Source of the DNA: Enoplolaimus lenunculus
Taxonomy: Eukaryota; Nematoda; Enoplea; Enoplida; Thoracostomopsidae
Assembly (NCBI GenBank): GCA_030248215.1
Contig: JASANG010002386.1
Span: 1-64,000, forward strand
Direction: 5' to 3'
Length of the DNA: 64,000 bases
Shown one piece after another: positions 23,501-34,647 of the stretch. How positions within the stretch are numbered: the stretch's first letter is position 1; the number at the start of each line of letters is the position of its first letter. The notes under the pieces were generated by a model. That model was not told the origin of the DNA and searched no databases. It saw only the letters and a program-made list of their open reading frames with translations. Both the position numbers and the translations under genes were made by a program.

Positions 23501-26500
23501 AATTTATACGCTTTAAAATTTCGAACTAAAATTATTTGGTCCTGGAGTCATTTATGCGCTAAAATTAAGGGATAATTGACATTTATGGACTCTATTTAGG
23601 GTTTAGGTACTCTATCCGCTTACGGACTCTTATTAGGGATACGGACTCCTATTGATTTGGACTCAAAATGAAGACCCCCTCTTATTACCCCCTCTTATTC
23701 GGGTCAATACAGTACTTCACGCTGCTGCGACGCATCAGACGAGTGTGCGCGCGAGAGTATGACAGTCTTGCTGTGCAAACAACGAACGAGTGCATTAACA
23801 CGAGTGCACATAGAAGACATATGCATGGAAGAGTCAGATGAGGTAATGGCTAACGAGTACAGTCAAAAAATTTTCTCATATATCCACAAACAGTTTTCCT
23901 ACATACTTCTAGGTATGTTAGCCTAAGCCTATTTGTATGCCTACAAACCTCAGCGGAAGACAAGTCTAAAACTAAAACATGAGCAATAACACAGTCTAAG
24001 GTCCTAAATTCGCGGTACGGTAGTCAAGCGCGACAACGGAACGATCGTAACATTAATATACGACCTTATATTAATATAACTTAAATATTAAACAAATCAA
24101 AAGCCATATTTAAACTGAAACTTTTGAAAATACGTTTTACAATTTTATTAAGCGAGTTACGGCATTCTTGGCTCAACCTAAATATAAGGGTTTGCCCACT
24201 AAAACTATGATGCTGAGCCTAAAATTGAAACCCAAGTGTAAACTTTCCTGTTCTATACCCTGTATCTCTGTCACTCATTTGGTATTTCCATATAAATAAT
24301 AGTGACCTGCCGTCTGGAATACATGAATGCCGTGATCGCCAACTGATGATAGGTGCTACACACATTTGAGAATACTGGCCATAAATTGAGGTGTTTTAAA
24401 TTGAAGAAAATTTATAAGAATCTTTATAATGATTGCTTTTAAACAGTGTTCCACTTAGTAGTTTATATCGAATAATACATAAAATCACAAATAATTTTCG
24501 AATTCCAGTTTCTTCAAAAACCAATCGTCTAAAAATGTCTACGCCACATCAAAAAAGTTTAGGCTGAAAATTCTCGCTGCAAAAACTAACACGTGTGAAT
24601 GTATATGACCTATTATGTTGGTTTTACACCATTTCTGATTTGAAACAGGTCAGTTGGCTAAAAATATACTTTTAACGGGAATCAATAATTCTTCAGGATC
24701 CCAGGCGATTTTGACAAATATTTCGCCCAACGATTTGAATTGATGTCGCGCAATAATTCGGTTAAATTTGTCGCGAATTCGAGTCAAATAGTTTTTGGCG
24801 TTCGCTTTGAAAACTTTCGAGCTGAAAATAGCAAACGTTTGTACAGAAATGCCTTTCACGTGAGACGTCCAACGTGTGAATCCGAGCTGAAATTCTGTCT
24901 TAGATGAAATAGAAAATATTATTGATAAAAACGACCATATGTAAATGAGCATGATTTTTTTCTAAGGGTGTCAAAAGCAGAAACCCAGCCACAAATCAGA
25001 TCTTTGATAATGCGTCGTTCACAATATAAAGTTTGGTCAGACCACAAAACGTGTCATGTTGGTATACGTGAGGTAGCATATGTCTGTGCATAGTGTGTAA
25101 CGTAAAACACATACATACACGTACACAAATAGCTTTAGAGAAAATGATATCATTGGCCGCGTGGTGTAATGGGTAGCGCGCTTGACTCGCGAGCGACAGG
25201 TTCGAGGTTCAAGTCCCGATGTGGCTGTATGCAAAAATTAACAAGAAAAACCAAAGTATATTCGCAGTACTTCGGAGAAACAAGTCGTCCCGACCGTGCT
25301 GTTCTGACATGTCATTGACATATCATATCCTACGGTTAACGAGTAATCGTTGACACTTCTTCAACGAAAATTTTGAGCCCGAATTTTATATTGTGAACGG
25401 CTCTGGAGTCAAAAGACAAGCAAAGTATTTTAGAAAAATGTTCGCGAGCGAAGCGACCAAAAAGCCAACACATTTGTTTTCAAATAAATGTTTTAAATTA
25501 AACACGAAACGAATAGTTGTTGCTCTGAATGTTTATAATTTTCTAGAGATATTAACTGTACACCCAACTCATCCCAGTCCTCATATTCCTCAAAAACATT
25601 AATAAGCCTGCAACAGGCAGTTAAATCAAGATTGCACGATACAATGCAGCTCTTGGATTTCCGCGTCGAACAAAATGTACCACCGGGCGTTGTGTTTTCG
25701 ACCGACCCTTAGGTGGGTTGCTGTCTCATGCAATACCATAAAATTAAACTATAAGCGGAGCATTTTTGATGCGCAATACCTAAAGTGTCATGGTTCGCAC
25801 AGGTTGTACTGCATGTAAATAAAGAGTGGATCGATTAAAAAACTCAACACGTGCCGAGTACATTTTGTACCATGCTGAACCCCAACATTTGCATACTCTT
25901 GTATCATGTGCTTTTGCGGTTAAATTGAAAATAGAACAGAACAAAGTTTGAAAACCAAAAAAAAAACAAACAAACAAACGTCGGCTGTGTTTCGTTTTGC
26001 AGCTGAGCATAAAAATGTTCGGCGACCGTTTGTGAATTCTGTTGATCTGATGATTTCAAAAATAATTCCCAGTTGTTTGTGTTGAACGATAACAAATAAG
26101 CAATGGTGTCATCATCGAATCCCAACGATTCCCATTTCGGCCGGGACAGTGCGTTGTTTGGACATATCAAAGTGTCTGAAATAAAACAAAAATTACGGTA
26201 CGCTGTACATTTCAATGAGTTAAAATTATTCAACTCAGACGGAAACTTAGTTATATTTGTGAGTTAATAACAGCAAACGTTAAACTCACTCTGAGTTGAG
26301 TTGATTCCCACTCTGAGTTGATTTGATTCCGGAAAAGTTGATTGGTTAAATCAGAATGAGTTATATCAACTCACTGGAATTTACAGTATATACTGTTTAG
26401 ATGCCGGGATGGTAACCAATAAAAAGCGTTTCAGCCATCGAAGAACAATGTTTTCGTTTTTTAGATAACGTCTTAAGTGCCAGTTAAAATGTTTATAGTA

Positions 26501-27833
26501 GCATGTGGTACTAGCAAGCCAAAGGCTCGGGTTCAAGTCCAGACGGACCTTATATTTCTTTGCCAACTGTACGGCACCCTGGGCTGCGTGCTGTAGTAGC
26601 GCATACCTCGATAGTCATCTGTACTCTACAAGGTTCAGGAAGTTGATTAATCAACTCAGGGATTACAAATTAGTTCATTTCTGGTTTATATATTTTTGAT
26701 TTAATAACAGCAAACATTAACTCATTCTGAGCTGATTAATTTCCGGGTGAGTTGTTTAACTCAGAATATGGTTATTGAATTCAGAATTCTGAGTTCTGAA
26801 AGACATATTTAGACTCTGTGATTCGACTCATTCTGAAATAAGATCAATACTCTGAAATTTATAGTGTCGTGACAGCTGGCCGAACTGACGGAATGGTGTA
26901 CCATGGTGGTTGAATCACGCATTACGTCTGACGTGGGAAGCTATCGAGCTTTGCTTCTCAGGTACGAAAAAGAAACGCCTACGTGAGGTCGTGGTTGTCA
27001 AGCCAAGTTGTTTTGTCTGTGATTGGGGCCCGTATATGTTGTCTATACACTGGCACATATGGTTACGAAATTAGGCCCATGTTACTTTCAGAGTCCTTCC
27101 GCTTTTCCACGAGACTCCAATAGAGTACGCTTAAGCTTTAGACTATTTTTTTGCTTATGCTTAGTCGTATATTATGTTACAGATTAATCCTTTTACAAGC
27201 TTCAGTTCTGACTTGGTTTTAGGTTTAGAAATATGCTTATACTACTGTTACACGCTGTAGTATTGGTTCGAATTCGAAACAGCACTACAAAAACAAAACG
27301 AAGCAATCAACTTCAAAACTGGTTCCACAACAGTGCCCACGTAAAGATCATTAGCGGAACGTTTTTCTGCACAACTACAACAGAGTAAGCGTAAGCTTTA
27401 AACCTTAGGCTTACGCTTACGTATAAGCTCATTCTTACGCTTAGGCTTATGCTTAGTAATATGCTAATACTACTGTTACGACCCTGTTCTATATATTGGC
27501 TCACAACAGGTTTATACCCGGCATTGTTGTTGGCGTATCAACTTTGAGATCGATTTGCACTGGCTGTTCGGCAAATTCAACGATAATCAACCCGCATTGA
27601 ACGAACAAAACCGCAAATGCCGCTGTTGTGATCAGGGACCAAAATACCGTAGACCGTTTAGATTCCGCTGTGAAAAGATCTTTAATCCCGTGAATTGTAG
27701 TCCCATTGATAAACCGCTGTTTGAGCGAATCCGTTCGTTGCTGATCTGGCGTGACGGCGGTTGCTATCGATGCAGGAGGTTTTGGAACCGCCGGGTACAT
27801 GTAAGTGACACTTGGGACCGGCGTAATATGCAT
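20574..27833 (-). CDS. DEG/ENaC-family cation channel subunit, gene B
   Basis: Paralogue of gene A on the opposite strand. Exons in reading order: 27833-27518, 26175-about 25972, 24894-24670, 22964-22539 and 21088-20574. Exon 1 has a Pro-rich cytosolic start, the conserved His-Gly gating motif (TTIHGIKDLF) and helix 1 (TVFWSLITTAAFAVLFVQCG). Exon 2 begins LICPNN and has LGFDDDTIAYLLSFN. Exon 3 matches gene A (FKSLGEIFVKIAWDPEELL beside FKSISEILKAISFDPNEII). Exon 4 has RVCYRIVEN and a Cys-rich end. Exon 5 has LGGAISLWCGASIISI, where G-A-S is the filter. Junctions 1/2, 3/4 and 4/5 are all phase 1; the end of exon 2 lies in a gttt-rich run and is uncertain. In both genes Gln (SQ, IQ) stands where most family members have Glu after the filter. 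The start is set at the first ATG; a GTG lies upstream in frame. Confidence 0.85.
21360..21612. repeat. ggaaacggaaacgga-type dispersed repeat
   Basis: Ends rich in aacggaaacg and gaaaacggaaacggctatcc. Similar words in reverse at 45500-45620, 34160-34230 and 36910-36970. Located in intron 4 of DEG/ENaC gene B. Confidence 0.55.
21800..21910. repeat. ccggaactggaaccgg-type dispersed repeat
   Basis: Words taccggaatttataattgca, taccggaactggaaccggag and ggttgtacctg, as at 10637-10980 and 58165-58400. Confidence 0.55.
22075..22185. repeat. GC-rich cgccgtccgtcacc-type dispersed repeat
   Basis: Contains cgccgtccgtcacccgtgcc and gtacaataccgcacggcgcc. Related copies: 33080-33175, 35625-35775, 36972-37060, 38335-38480, 49510-49565 and 61674-61803. 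The last of these has inverted ends (attgcgctatact / agtatagcgcaac). Confidence 0.6.
22281..22580 (-). repeat. 43 bp array repeating a splice donor of DEG/ENaC gene B
   Basis: Seven copies at 43-base spacing. Read on the minus strand, each copy is TACGAACGTTGTATGAGTCA, then TTGTTTTAATGATG, then gtaagtgt. The first copy (about 22539-22580) is the true 3' end of exon 4 (codes YERCMSHCFNDG) with its donor at 22538. The other six follow downstream in the intron, the farther ones more worn. Reading through the first donor meets a stop within about 14 codons. Confidence 0.88.
23047..23262. mobile_element. MITE-like element, TATTCTCAAATG family
   Basis: Left end tattctcatatgtgtatagc; right end gctacacacattttcggaata, inverted. 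It is followed within a few bases by the element at 23269. Inside intron 3 of DEG/ENaC gene B. Confidence 0.78.
23269..23714. mobile_element. MITE, GACCCGAATAAGAGGGG family, full copy
   Basis: Inverted ends tactgtattgacccgaataa and ttattcgggtcaatacagta. The interior is colinear with 14401-14853 in the opposite direction. Confidence 0.9.
25155..25320 (+). mobile_element. tRNA-derived SINE-like unit
   Basis: The first 70 bases resemble a tRNA: box A tggtgtaatggg, box B ggttcaagtcc and a seven-pair acceptor (GCCGCGT/ATGTGGC, with G-T pairs). The T-arm has mismatches and position 33 is not T, so it is unlikely to be a working tRNA. The following tail (attcgcagtacttcggag, gtcgtcccgaccgtgc) occurs inverted without the head at 28590-28655, as expected of a SINE body. 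Intron 2 of DEG/ENaC gene B. Confidence 0.65.
26226..26395. mobile_element. MITE-like element, ACTCACTCTGAGTTGA family
   Basis: AT-rich and near-palindromic, with repeated actcactctgagttgagttg and atcaactcactggaattta. Further copies: 26640-26870, 32125-32345 and 36095-36320. Confidence 0.7.
26490..26550 (+). repeat. tRNA-like fragment (box B)
   Basis: Contains atgtggtactagcaagcc and a box B-like gggttcaagtcc, but no cloverleaf can be drawn. Probably another SINE head. Confidence 0.35.
26640..26870. mobile_element. MITE-like element, ACTCACTCTGAGTTGA family
   Basis: Copy of the 26226 family: gttgattaatcaactcaggg at the left and attctgaaataagatcaata...ctgaaatttatagtgt at the right. Confidence 0.6.
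27072..27500. mobile_element. Two TTAGGC-like MITE copies near the start of DEG/ENaC gene B
   Basis: Copy 1 (about 27072-27260) has gagtacgcttaagctttaga and ggttttaggtttagaaatat. Copy 2 (about 27345-27500) has gcggaacgtttttctgcaca, aaccttaggcttacgcttac and taggcttatgcttag, ending gaccctgttctatata. Both are in intron 1 of gene B. Confidence 0.65.
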
Positions 27834-30499
27834 AGCACTAATTCGCACAAACGATCCGCTAAATTGTACTAAATTAACCCTGTAATGTACTAAAAACTAT
27901 GACGTTCAGCAATAAATCATAGCCATATAAGACATCAAAGGCTGATTTGCCTTAAGATGACAACCTGGACCCTAAAAAGGTTTGGTAAGAATTATTACAC
28001 AAAATGTATTTTTCCAATCAAAATTTTGGTTTTTATTTGCAAACGGGCCATTTCAAGGCCCAAAACGTTTGGCCCCGGTTTACACACATCCATTTATGGT
28101 CTGCCCAAGCTAATCATTGCATATTTGCCAATTTCTAAAAAAATTTCACAGCAAAACAACGGAACAATTTTGGCTTTCACTTTTGAATTGGGATTCGAAA
28201 ACATTTTCCATGATTATGAACGCGTATGGGATATGAAATGCGTTACCCCAATACTGATACGAAATGGACCACTTTTGTGGGGTTTATACAGTAAACCTTA
28301 AGCTTTAGATTATGTTGTTGTTGTTTAGCTAACGCTTAAGCTTAGTAGCCCATGTAATTGAACAGGACCAAAACAGTATAGTATAAGCATATCCCTAAGC
28401 CTAAATATTTAGATTTTAGATGTCAAAAAAAATTTTTACATGTGGCGACGTCTCTGATGCATAGCAGTATTTCTGAATTAACTAACTTACCCGTAATCAA
28501 ATCAACTAACAGTATTTAATGTTTAATACTGTTGTCAATTCAGAAATAACCAGCAATGATTAATTCGTCCTCCGAACAAGGATGGTGTCAGAACTGCACG
28601 GTCGGGACGACCCTTCCTCCGAAGTACTGCGAATATATTTGATTTTTTCCATTAATTTCTCCGAAAGATATGGCCACCTCTGGTGGTATACGAAGTCTAA
28701 TCCTTAGCCTAAGAAGCACTAAGTATAAGAAAAAGTGGCTGACGCTTTAGAGGGCGTGATGTCTGAAGTAATTGAGCTCAATTTAAGAGTCTGTGATATC
28801 GTTTGGAAATACCTTGTGTCTTCGGCATAAAAGAAAGTATAAGTTTGCGAAGTGGTCATTCAATTTTAGGTGCGCAAACACACAAATAGTTAGAGATACT
28901 TTGAACGTTCTGAAAGCCAATAAAAAAATATGTTCCTACAGTTTACCACAAGTTGATTTGACGATCGGCAAACAACATGTTTACTAATCAGGGCTTTTGT
29001 ACACTTTTCCTTGCAGTTTCTTAAAATTTAAAATTTAGGGCAAAATTTCAACTTAGGAGGCCGATCACATTCAGTTCCTACTTTCGATTTTAATCGCACA
29101 ATTTCAACCTTGCGACTTGAGTGGCCCATCAAACATCATTTCTAGAAACTCTCATCGTGATCTTCTATTTGAACTTTGAGTTGCAAATTTTCAACCTTTT
29201 TGGGGACAGTACCACAACTGAAATTGTAAACTGTAAATTCAATTTTTGATAAGAGGGACAATATCATTAAATTGCTAAACGTTATGCTTCTCTTTCAATT
29301 TCCACTTTGGTAATTGAAGTGTCAAGGCAAAGCGGAAATTGAATTTGGAAAATGGCACAATTTTCCATTGCCCTTGTTTAAAAAATCGCTAGTGGTAAAT
29401 TGAAGATAAAATAATGTTATCAATTAACTACTTTAGTTTTAACAATCGATAGCTGGGTTAAATTGAAACAGTTTTGAAATTCAATTTTCTTTTTGAAGCG
29501 TTTTGCAAAACCGTACTTGGAAATGGTTGCGTTAATTTTACACATGGCGGGCATATGATAAGATGGATGACGCATTACACACTCTGCACATACACAAGCC
29601 GGTATACTCACAGATGGGAGTCGCGGCCTCGGTATTTGGCAGGTCTCGGTCTCGGCCAGTCTCGGTATTCGGCAGGTCTCAGTCTTGGTCTCGGTCTCGC
29701 TTTTTGAGTCTCCGTTGTTTGGAACCTAGGCCAGAAGTCGTGGATTCAGTAAATGTATGAGTGTATTGGTGAAATTAGTGAAGGTTGAATATAAAATTTT
29801 TCTGTGGAATTATAAGATTTCATAGTTACGCAATAATTACAAACAGATATTCTGAAAAACACAAAAAGCTATGAAAAACACAAAAAACTATAAAGAAATA
29901 CAAAAAACTATAAAAATGCATTAAAATTCATTTATTTTGAAAATTTTAATTTTTTCGGTAATGACCAAAATTGACCGAGACTGAGACTTTTAATGGCTGG
30001 TCTCGGTAATTAGGTTTCGGTCTCGGTCTCACTATTTAACCGAGATCGCTCATCACTGCCTTCGATTTGACTAATCAACTCACTGGAATTTATATAGTGT
30101 GTTTTAGACGCTTCCAAATTAAACATTCCTAAATGTTTCAACTAACTAATTTGAACTATTCAATAAATTTTATCAAGATCTATAAATATGGTACATTAAT
30201 ACGCCTATTTTAGTATTTACTAAATTTTAATACAAAATTTTGGTTTGACCACTATCAAAGGCGTCCACATCCTTGGTGTCCCAGTTGGTGACTGCAAAAT
30301 ACAGTCGCTCCTACTTCACACGGCAAATGAGTTAACTTTTTCACACGTGCAAGTTTTTGCATCGAGTTGTTGCAGTATACTTCGAAAACTAAAAGTGCTG
30401 TTCACATTAATGACTCAATGACTCAACTGTACTTGTCATTGAATATCATTCTTCAACTGACCTCTGTTTGATTTACGACATAACACTGTTTTCTCAAAA

Positions 30500-30690
30500 C
30501 GAACTCTCTTATATCGCACAGGACGGGACCAGAGAAAATTTCTCTTATATCCGGCTTTTTCTTATATCCAGGTCTCTTATATCCGGATATAATTTATATA
30601 CATTACCACATGTTCTAATCTGGAACCAGATAAAATCTCCCTTTTGTCCGGGTTTCTCTTATATCCGGGTACTGTCTAATACCGGGTTTC
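30500..30690. repeat. ctcttatatccgg cluster
   Basis: Six imperfect occurrences of ctcttatatccgg or variants within 190 bases, with the order partly reversed (ggatataat). MITE-like; boundaries uncertain. Confidence 0.5.
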
Positions 30691-30750
30691 AGCGTATATA
30701 TTGCAAGCATGTAAGACATGCCGACGATAGAAGAAGATGGGAAGGCGGGC

Positions 30751-30825
30751 TACGTGGCGCAGTGGTAACATCGTCTGCCTGACACGCAGAGGGTTGCTAG
30801 TTCGAAACCACCAGTAACCCGCTTT
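30751..30825 (+). repeat. tRNA-like sequence, probably a SINE head
   Basis: Box A tggcgcagtgg and box B agttcgaaacc. A perfect five-pair anticodon stem (TCTGC/GCAGA) has loop CTGACAC, which would read anticodon GAC (Val). Acceptor and T stems each have at least two mismatches, so a degenerate tRNA or SINE head is likelier than a working gene. Confidence 0.45.
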
Positions 30826-31853
30826 TCCAGCTGCTTACTAGAAAGGTCTGAAGTTCCGGTTTCTCTCTAGACTGACATATAGTTGCAGGATATATGTAAC
30901 ATATTGTGAACAAACTTGCGCGTCAAAATTAGGCTTTGTGCGTTTTTTGATACATACATTTTGTCAAGTCATGGAAGTTTTAGTGTAACAAAAGTAATTG
31001 ATTTTTGCCAAGAAACATTTCTTTCAAGCCAAAAATTCACAGTTTTCATGCTTACAAGATGTGATTTAAAAGTAGTTACGGAACGAATAGATGATATTTG
31101 TATATAGTTTTTAAATATTAATATTTCTATTTTTAAAAGGTCAACTCAAAAGTATGAATTGTTAACAAAAGGTTTAACAAACTTTTATTTTATTAATACC
31201 AAAACTTCATTTAGTGATTTTTGAAATGTTACATAAAAAATTGTCAAATAAAGACTAAACTTCCTGGAATCCAGTACGTCTCATTGGCCAAATTAAGCTT
31301 CTATTGTTAGCAACAAAACAATTGTCAAAACGGTACCACGAATCAGGTTTGGTGCAACATTTCATTTCGAAAGGGTATAATCTCATGTAGGCAGAAAAAT
31401 AAAACATCTTTAAAACTTTTACACTTCAATATTTGATTTCGATTTACAATCCGTTCACGCACTCCGGCTCGTACTGAAAATCTGATTGGTCAGTTAACCA
31501 TTTACTCAAACCAATCGTGAGTTTCATTTTTAACTCCGATTGGACGTTTGAAGTTTGATCATATTTTTCGTTCAGATTCGATTTGATAGACTAATGCTCG
31601 CGTGCTCGTTTTAGATCAACCGATGTATTGTTTTTGTTTAGAAAAATGACAGTAGTAACAGTTGAATAATTTATTTGAACGATACTAAATTATTTAGCAA
31701 AATCTCAATTAATCATAATAAATATGCAATTATCGTTCAAAGTTAATTTAGACAATTTTAGAGGAAAAGGTTTCGCAGAATGCAGTTTTGCAAACATTGC
31801 CAGTCATGCGTTCATTAACAATTAATTGAACGCAAATGTCGACTGTATTGCGG

Positions 31854-32548
31854 TACTGCAGTGACCCGAATAAAAGAATGGTGACAATAATGGCATGGAA
31901 TCTCTATTTTTAGTCTGAATCAATAGGAGTCGATTTCCCTAATTACAGTTGTCAAGAGTCGAAGATTACTAATTAGTTTCACGAACGTCAATTACCCTGA
32001 ATAGATTGCGCAAATGCTTCCTATAATTTAAGTTCAGAACAGTATTTGATTCATTAGTCAATGTGTAATGTTACTTATATTCATAAACTGTAAATTCCAA
32101 AATTCCAATGAATTCATTAAATAATTCAGCTAGCGAGTTGGTTATTTCTGAATTAATATCAGTAAACATTAACTCACTCGGAGTTGAGTTGCTTCTCACT
32201 CTGAGTTGAGCTGGCTCTAGTCGAGTTGTTTCATTAACTCGCAATGAATTGAATCAACTCAATAGTATGAGTTCTGATAGTCCTAAACTCAGACTGAGTG
32301 ATTCAACTCATTCTGAGTTAAAATCAACTCACTGAAATTTAACGTGTAGCAAAGTAGACAATCCTTAAACGTATAATCCTAAGGTAGCGCACTAAATCAT
32401 AGAAAATGGTAGGTTAACCAAAAGGTGTGTCTGGTCCAAATAGTTGGACCTGTGTTAAAAATAACAGTCCGGCACCGAATAGCGAATGCTGATATCCTCT
32501 GTAGTGGTAAAATAACAATTAGTCACTCTCTTTATTCGGGTAACTACA
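31854..32548. mobile_element. GACCCGAATAAGAGGGG-family MITE with another element inserted
   Basis: Outer ends tactgcagtgacccgaataa and tttattcgggtaactacagta enclose worn family interior. At about 32125-32345 an ACTCACTCTGAGTTGA-family element lies inside, which makes the span longer than the 450 bp norm. Confidence 0.65.
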
Positions 32549-32798
32549 GTATGAATGATTGTGCAAACTTCATTTCAAAATAGAACTTGTGCTTGCAAAA
32601 CTGGTATTCAAAAAAGGACACAAAAATTGTCGTTTTCTCAAAAATTAGGCTTGGGGGACATTGTCAGCATTTCCCACCGACATCACTACCATGTTCCCAA
32701 ATCTTATATTTACAGGGAGCGTCAAAATTTCCTCGGGGTGAATCCTGTGAATCCAACTGACCCACAGACCGGATTATTGCCAGGATGCCGGAATATAT

Positions 32799-34647
32799 TC
32801 ACAGAACCCCTGTTTTTCTCCAATATTTATTGTCCAAATATATGCCGACGCCATCATTGACCGGATGAACATAAATCGTTGGAACGTTCCAAATATCAAC
32901 CATAGGACGCATTTCATTGGCCCATTTGAAAATGCCACCAGGGACACAGAACACCCGATCAGGAGTTAGTACTTCTGAAACAATCTACAGGTAATCAAAT
33001 TCGACCGCATACAATACGTAATTTGAGCATCGTTCCAGCTAATTTTTATTTTCTTACCATCAAGTGACTGAGCGAACTAAGGGTTGCGCTTTACTTTTAT
33101 TGTGTTCGGACCGTCCGTCACCCGTACTGCGCCGTCCGTCACTCGTACGGCGGTCCTGTTGCAAATATAACAGCTGTATTTCTTTTTGTACAAAATTTAA
33201 TACTTCGGCCTATGCATAGAACAATGCCGTAACTGTAGTATGAAAGCCTAAGCATAAGTGTAAAAATGAGGTTATACCTAACCCTAAGCCGAAGCCTAAG
33301 CCTGTAGCCAGCTCATCTTGCTTCGGAGGGCTGAATATTGTTCAGGATGGGCATACAAAGGTTTTCGTTAATTTACAAGTAATGTTGAAAATTTTTAAGG
33401 AAGCGCAATAGTTTTCCAGGGTGGCTTCCCCTAGTCTCCCTTAGCGACGTCACGGAACATAAGCCGGGTAGGATCACCACTAAAATTAAGCACCGGTATT
33501 TAGTCCCTCCAGAACACCAGGAAACCAGGAAATGAACAATTTACATTGGTTTTGAAGTCCTCGAGGTACTAAACATTGCACATTGTGGGTCATAATACTA
33601 TTACTGCCTGTTCGGAAAACAAACTAAACTTAAAGCTAAAACGCTTTATAAGTCTAAAATATTTCTGTACGCGTTTTTATGCAAATGTTGTTACGCACAG
33701 GCCGTAACCGGAACCGGATGTGCACTTTCGTTATAGAAATGACAGAAATTCCGACTGGGCCGGAACAGTAGTATAAGCATATTCCTAAACCTAAGCGCAA
33801 GCCTTAGCCTAAGCCTAAGCCTAAGCGTATGGATGAGCCTATTCCTAAGCATAAGCCTAAGCCCAAGCAAAAAATTGTCTAAAGCTTAAACTGACTCTAT
33901 TACAGCCCCTAAGGAAAACGATCCGGCCCTGTTCTTATACATGGGCCTATTTATGTTTAAAATCGTTTCTAAATAAAGTAAAAAATTTACTGAAAATCGC
34001 ATTTGTTCGATATGAAATAAAATTAAAAACTTCGTCTAAATCTTAAAACATGGGTGTATTCGATATTTTATATTTAAATCTTACAAAAGTCCGTCAAATA
34101 TTCGCAGGCGTCAACTGTACTGTCAGAAAACTGTATGAACATGTTTTAAACTTTTATATTTTAATATTCGTTTTTCGTTTCATTTTCCGTTATTTTTACT
34201 ATCCGTTTTACTCTCCGCAAACAATTTTACAAATATAAACAATCTCGAACCGAAACGAATTTACGTACTTGACAACGGTTTGGACTTATCACGAAGAATA
34301 GTAATCATTTTTTCAGCAGCGTCTAACGCCCTACCACCCAAAGCGCAATAGAATACAATCCGTGATTTTGGCGAAAATTCAAATTGATTCATATACTGAA
34401 CGAGTCGATTGTAGGATATTCCAGGATTAATCCGCGCAGCTCCAGGCACATGACTGATAACGAATTCATCTTTGCTTCGGACGTCAAAAACTACCGTATC
34501 TTCGCTTGGATCCGCGAGCATAAATTCCAATGCGTCCGTGTCCATCATAGGAACGTGCGAGTTTTGAAGTGTAAAATTGTACGTGTAAGCTTGCATTAAT
34601 ACAACTAACGGCGCTGGGTTCATTTTAAATTTACTGTGTAATTTCAA
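32799..34647 (-). CDS. Rhodanese-domain protein (sulfurtransferase-like)
   Basis: Two exons, 34647-34269 and 32974-32799. Exon 1 ends TCAA|gtacgt (phase 1). Exon 2 follows ttgtttcag, and A+AA gives Lys, so the frame joins. About 183 residues. Rhodanese landmarks in order: VVFDVRS, then EFVISHVPGAARI, then the active-site loop YCALGGRA with catalytic Cys and the family's C-x-x-G-x-R pattern, and after the intron VFCVPGGIFKW. Single-domain rhodaneses move sulfane sulfur to thiol acceptors or act as phosphatase-like or structural modules. No targeting peptide is obvious. The likely start is the second Met (MNPAP); the first (MKLHS) is also in frame. The 1.3 kb intron holds TTAGGC-like elements. 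Which rhodanese subgroup this is cannot be told from sequence alone. Confidence 0.82.
33215..33315. mobile_element. TTAGGC-like MITE, partial
   Basis: atagaacaatgccgtaactg at the left, then ctaaccctaagccgaagcct. It ends without a clear right arm. Confidence 0.55.
33755..33955. mobile_element. TTAGGC-like MITE, best copy
   Basis: Left gggccggaacagtagtataa, right atccggccctgttcttatac, inverted. The interior has four perfect or near-perfect CTAAGC/TAAGCC steps in a row (ccttagcctaagcctaagcc) plus aagcataagcctaagccca. The hexamer is the complement of the TTAGGC telomere repeat of nematodes, but the run is short and internal. Confidence 0.75.

Larger units (their letters stand above)
27849..32798. 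other. Repeat-filled stretch between DEG/ENaC gene B and the rhodanese gene
   Basis: No gene supported. It holds a TTAGGC-like copy (28285-28440), an inverted SINE tail (28590-28655), a ctcggtctcg-rich repeat (29620-29720, answered in reverse near 29975-30060), a cttatatccgg cluster (30500-30690), a tRNA-like unit (30751-30825) and the nested MITE pair at 31854-32548. Confidence 0.6.

Noticed and set aside
25155-25228. Working tRNA gene
   Set aside because: Box A and box B are present but the T stem is mismatched, the base before the anticodon is not T, and a shared SINE-like tail follows.
30468-30782. 104-codon plus-strand frame
   Set aside because: Covers the cttatatccgg repeat cluster and part of the tRNA-like unit; no coding character.
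33780-33840. Interstitial telomere array or chromosome end
   Set aside because: Only a few TTAGGC-like steps, degenerate, and bounded by inverted MITE ends that recur at many other sites.
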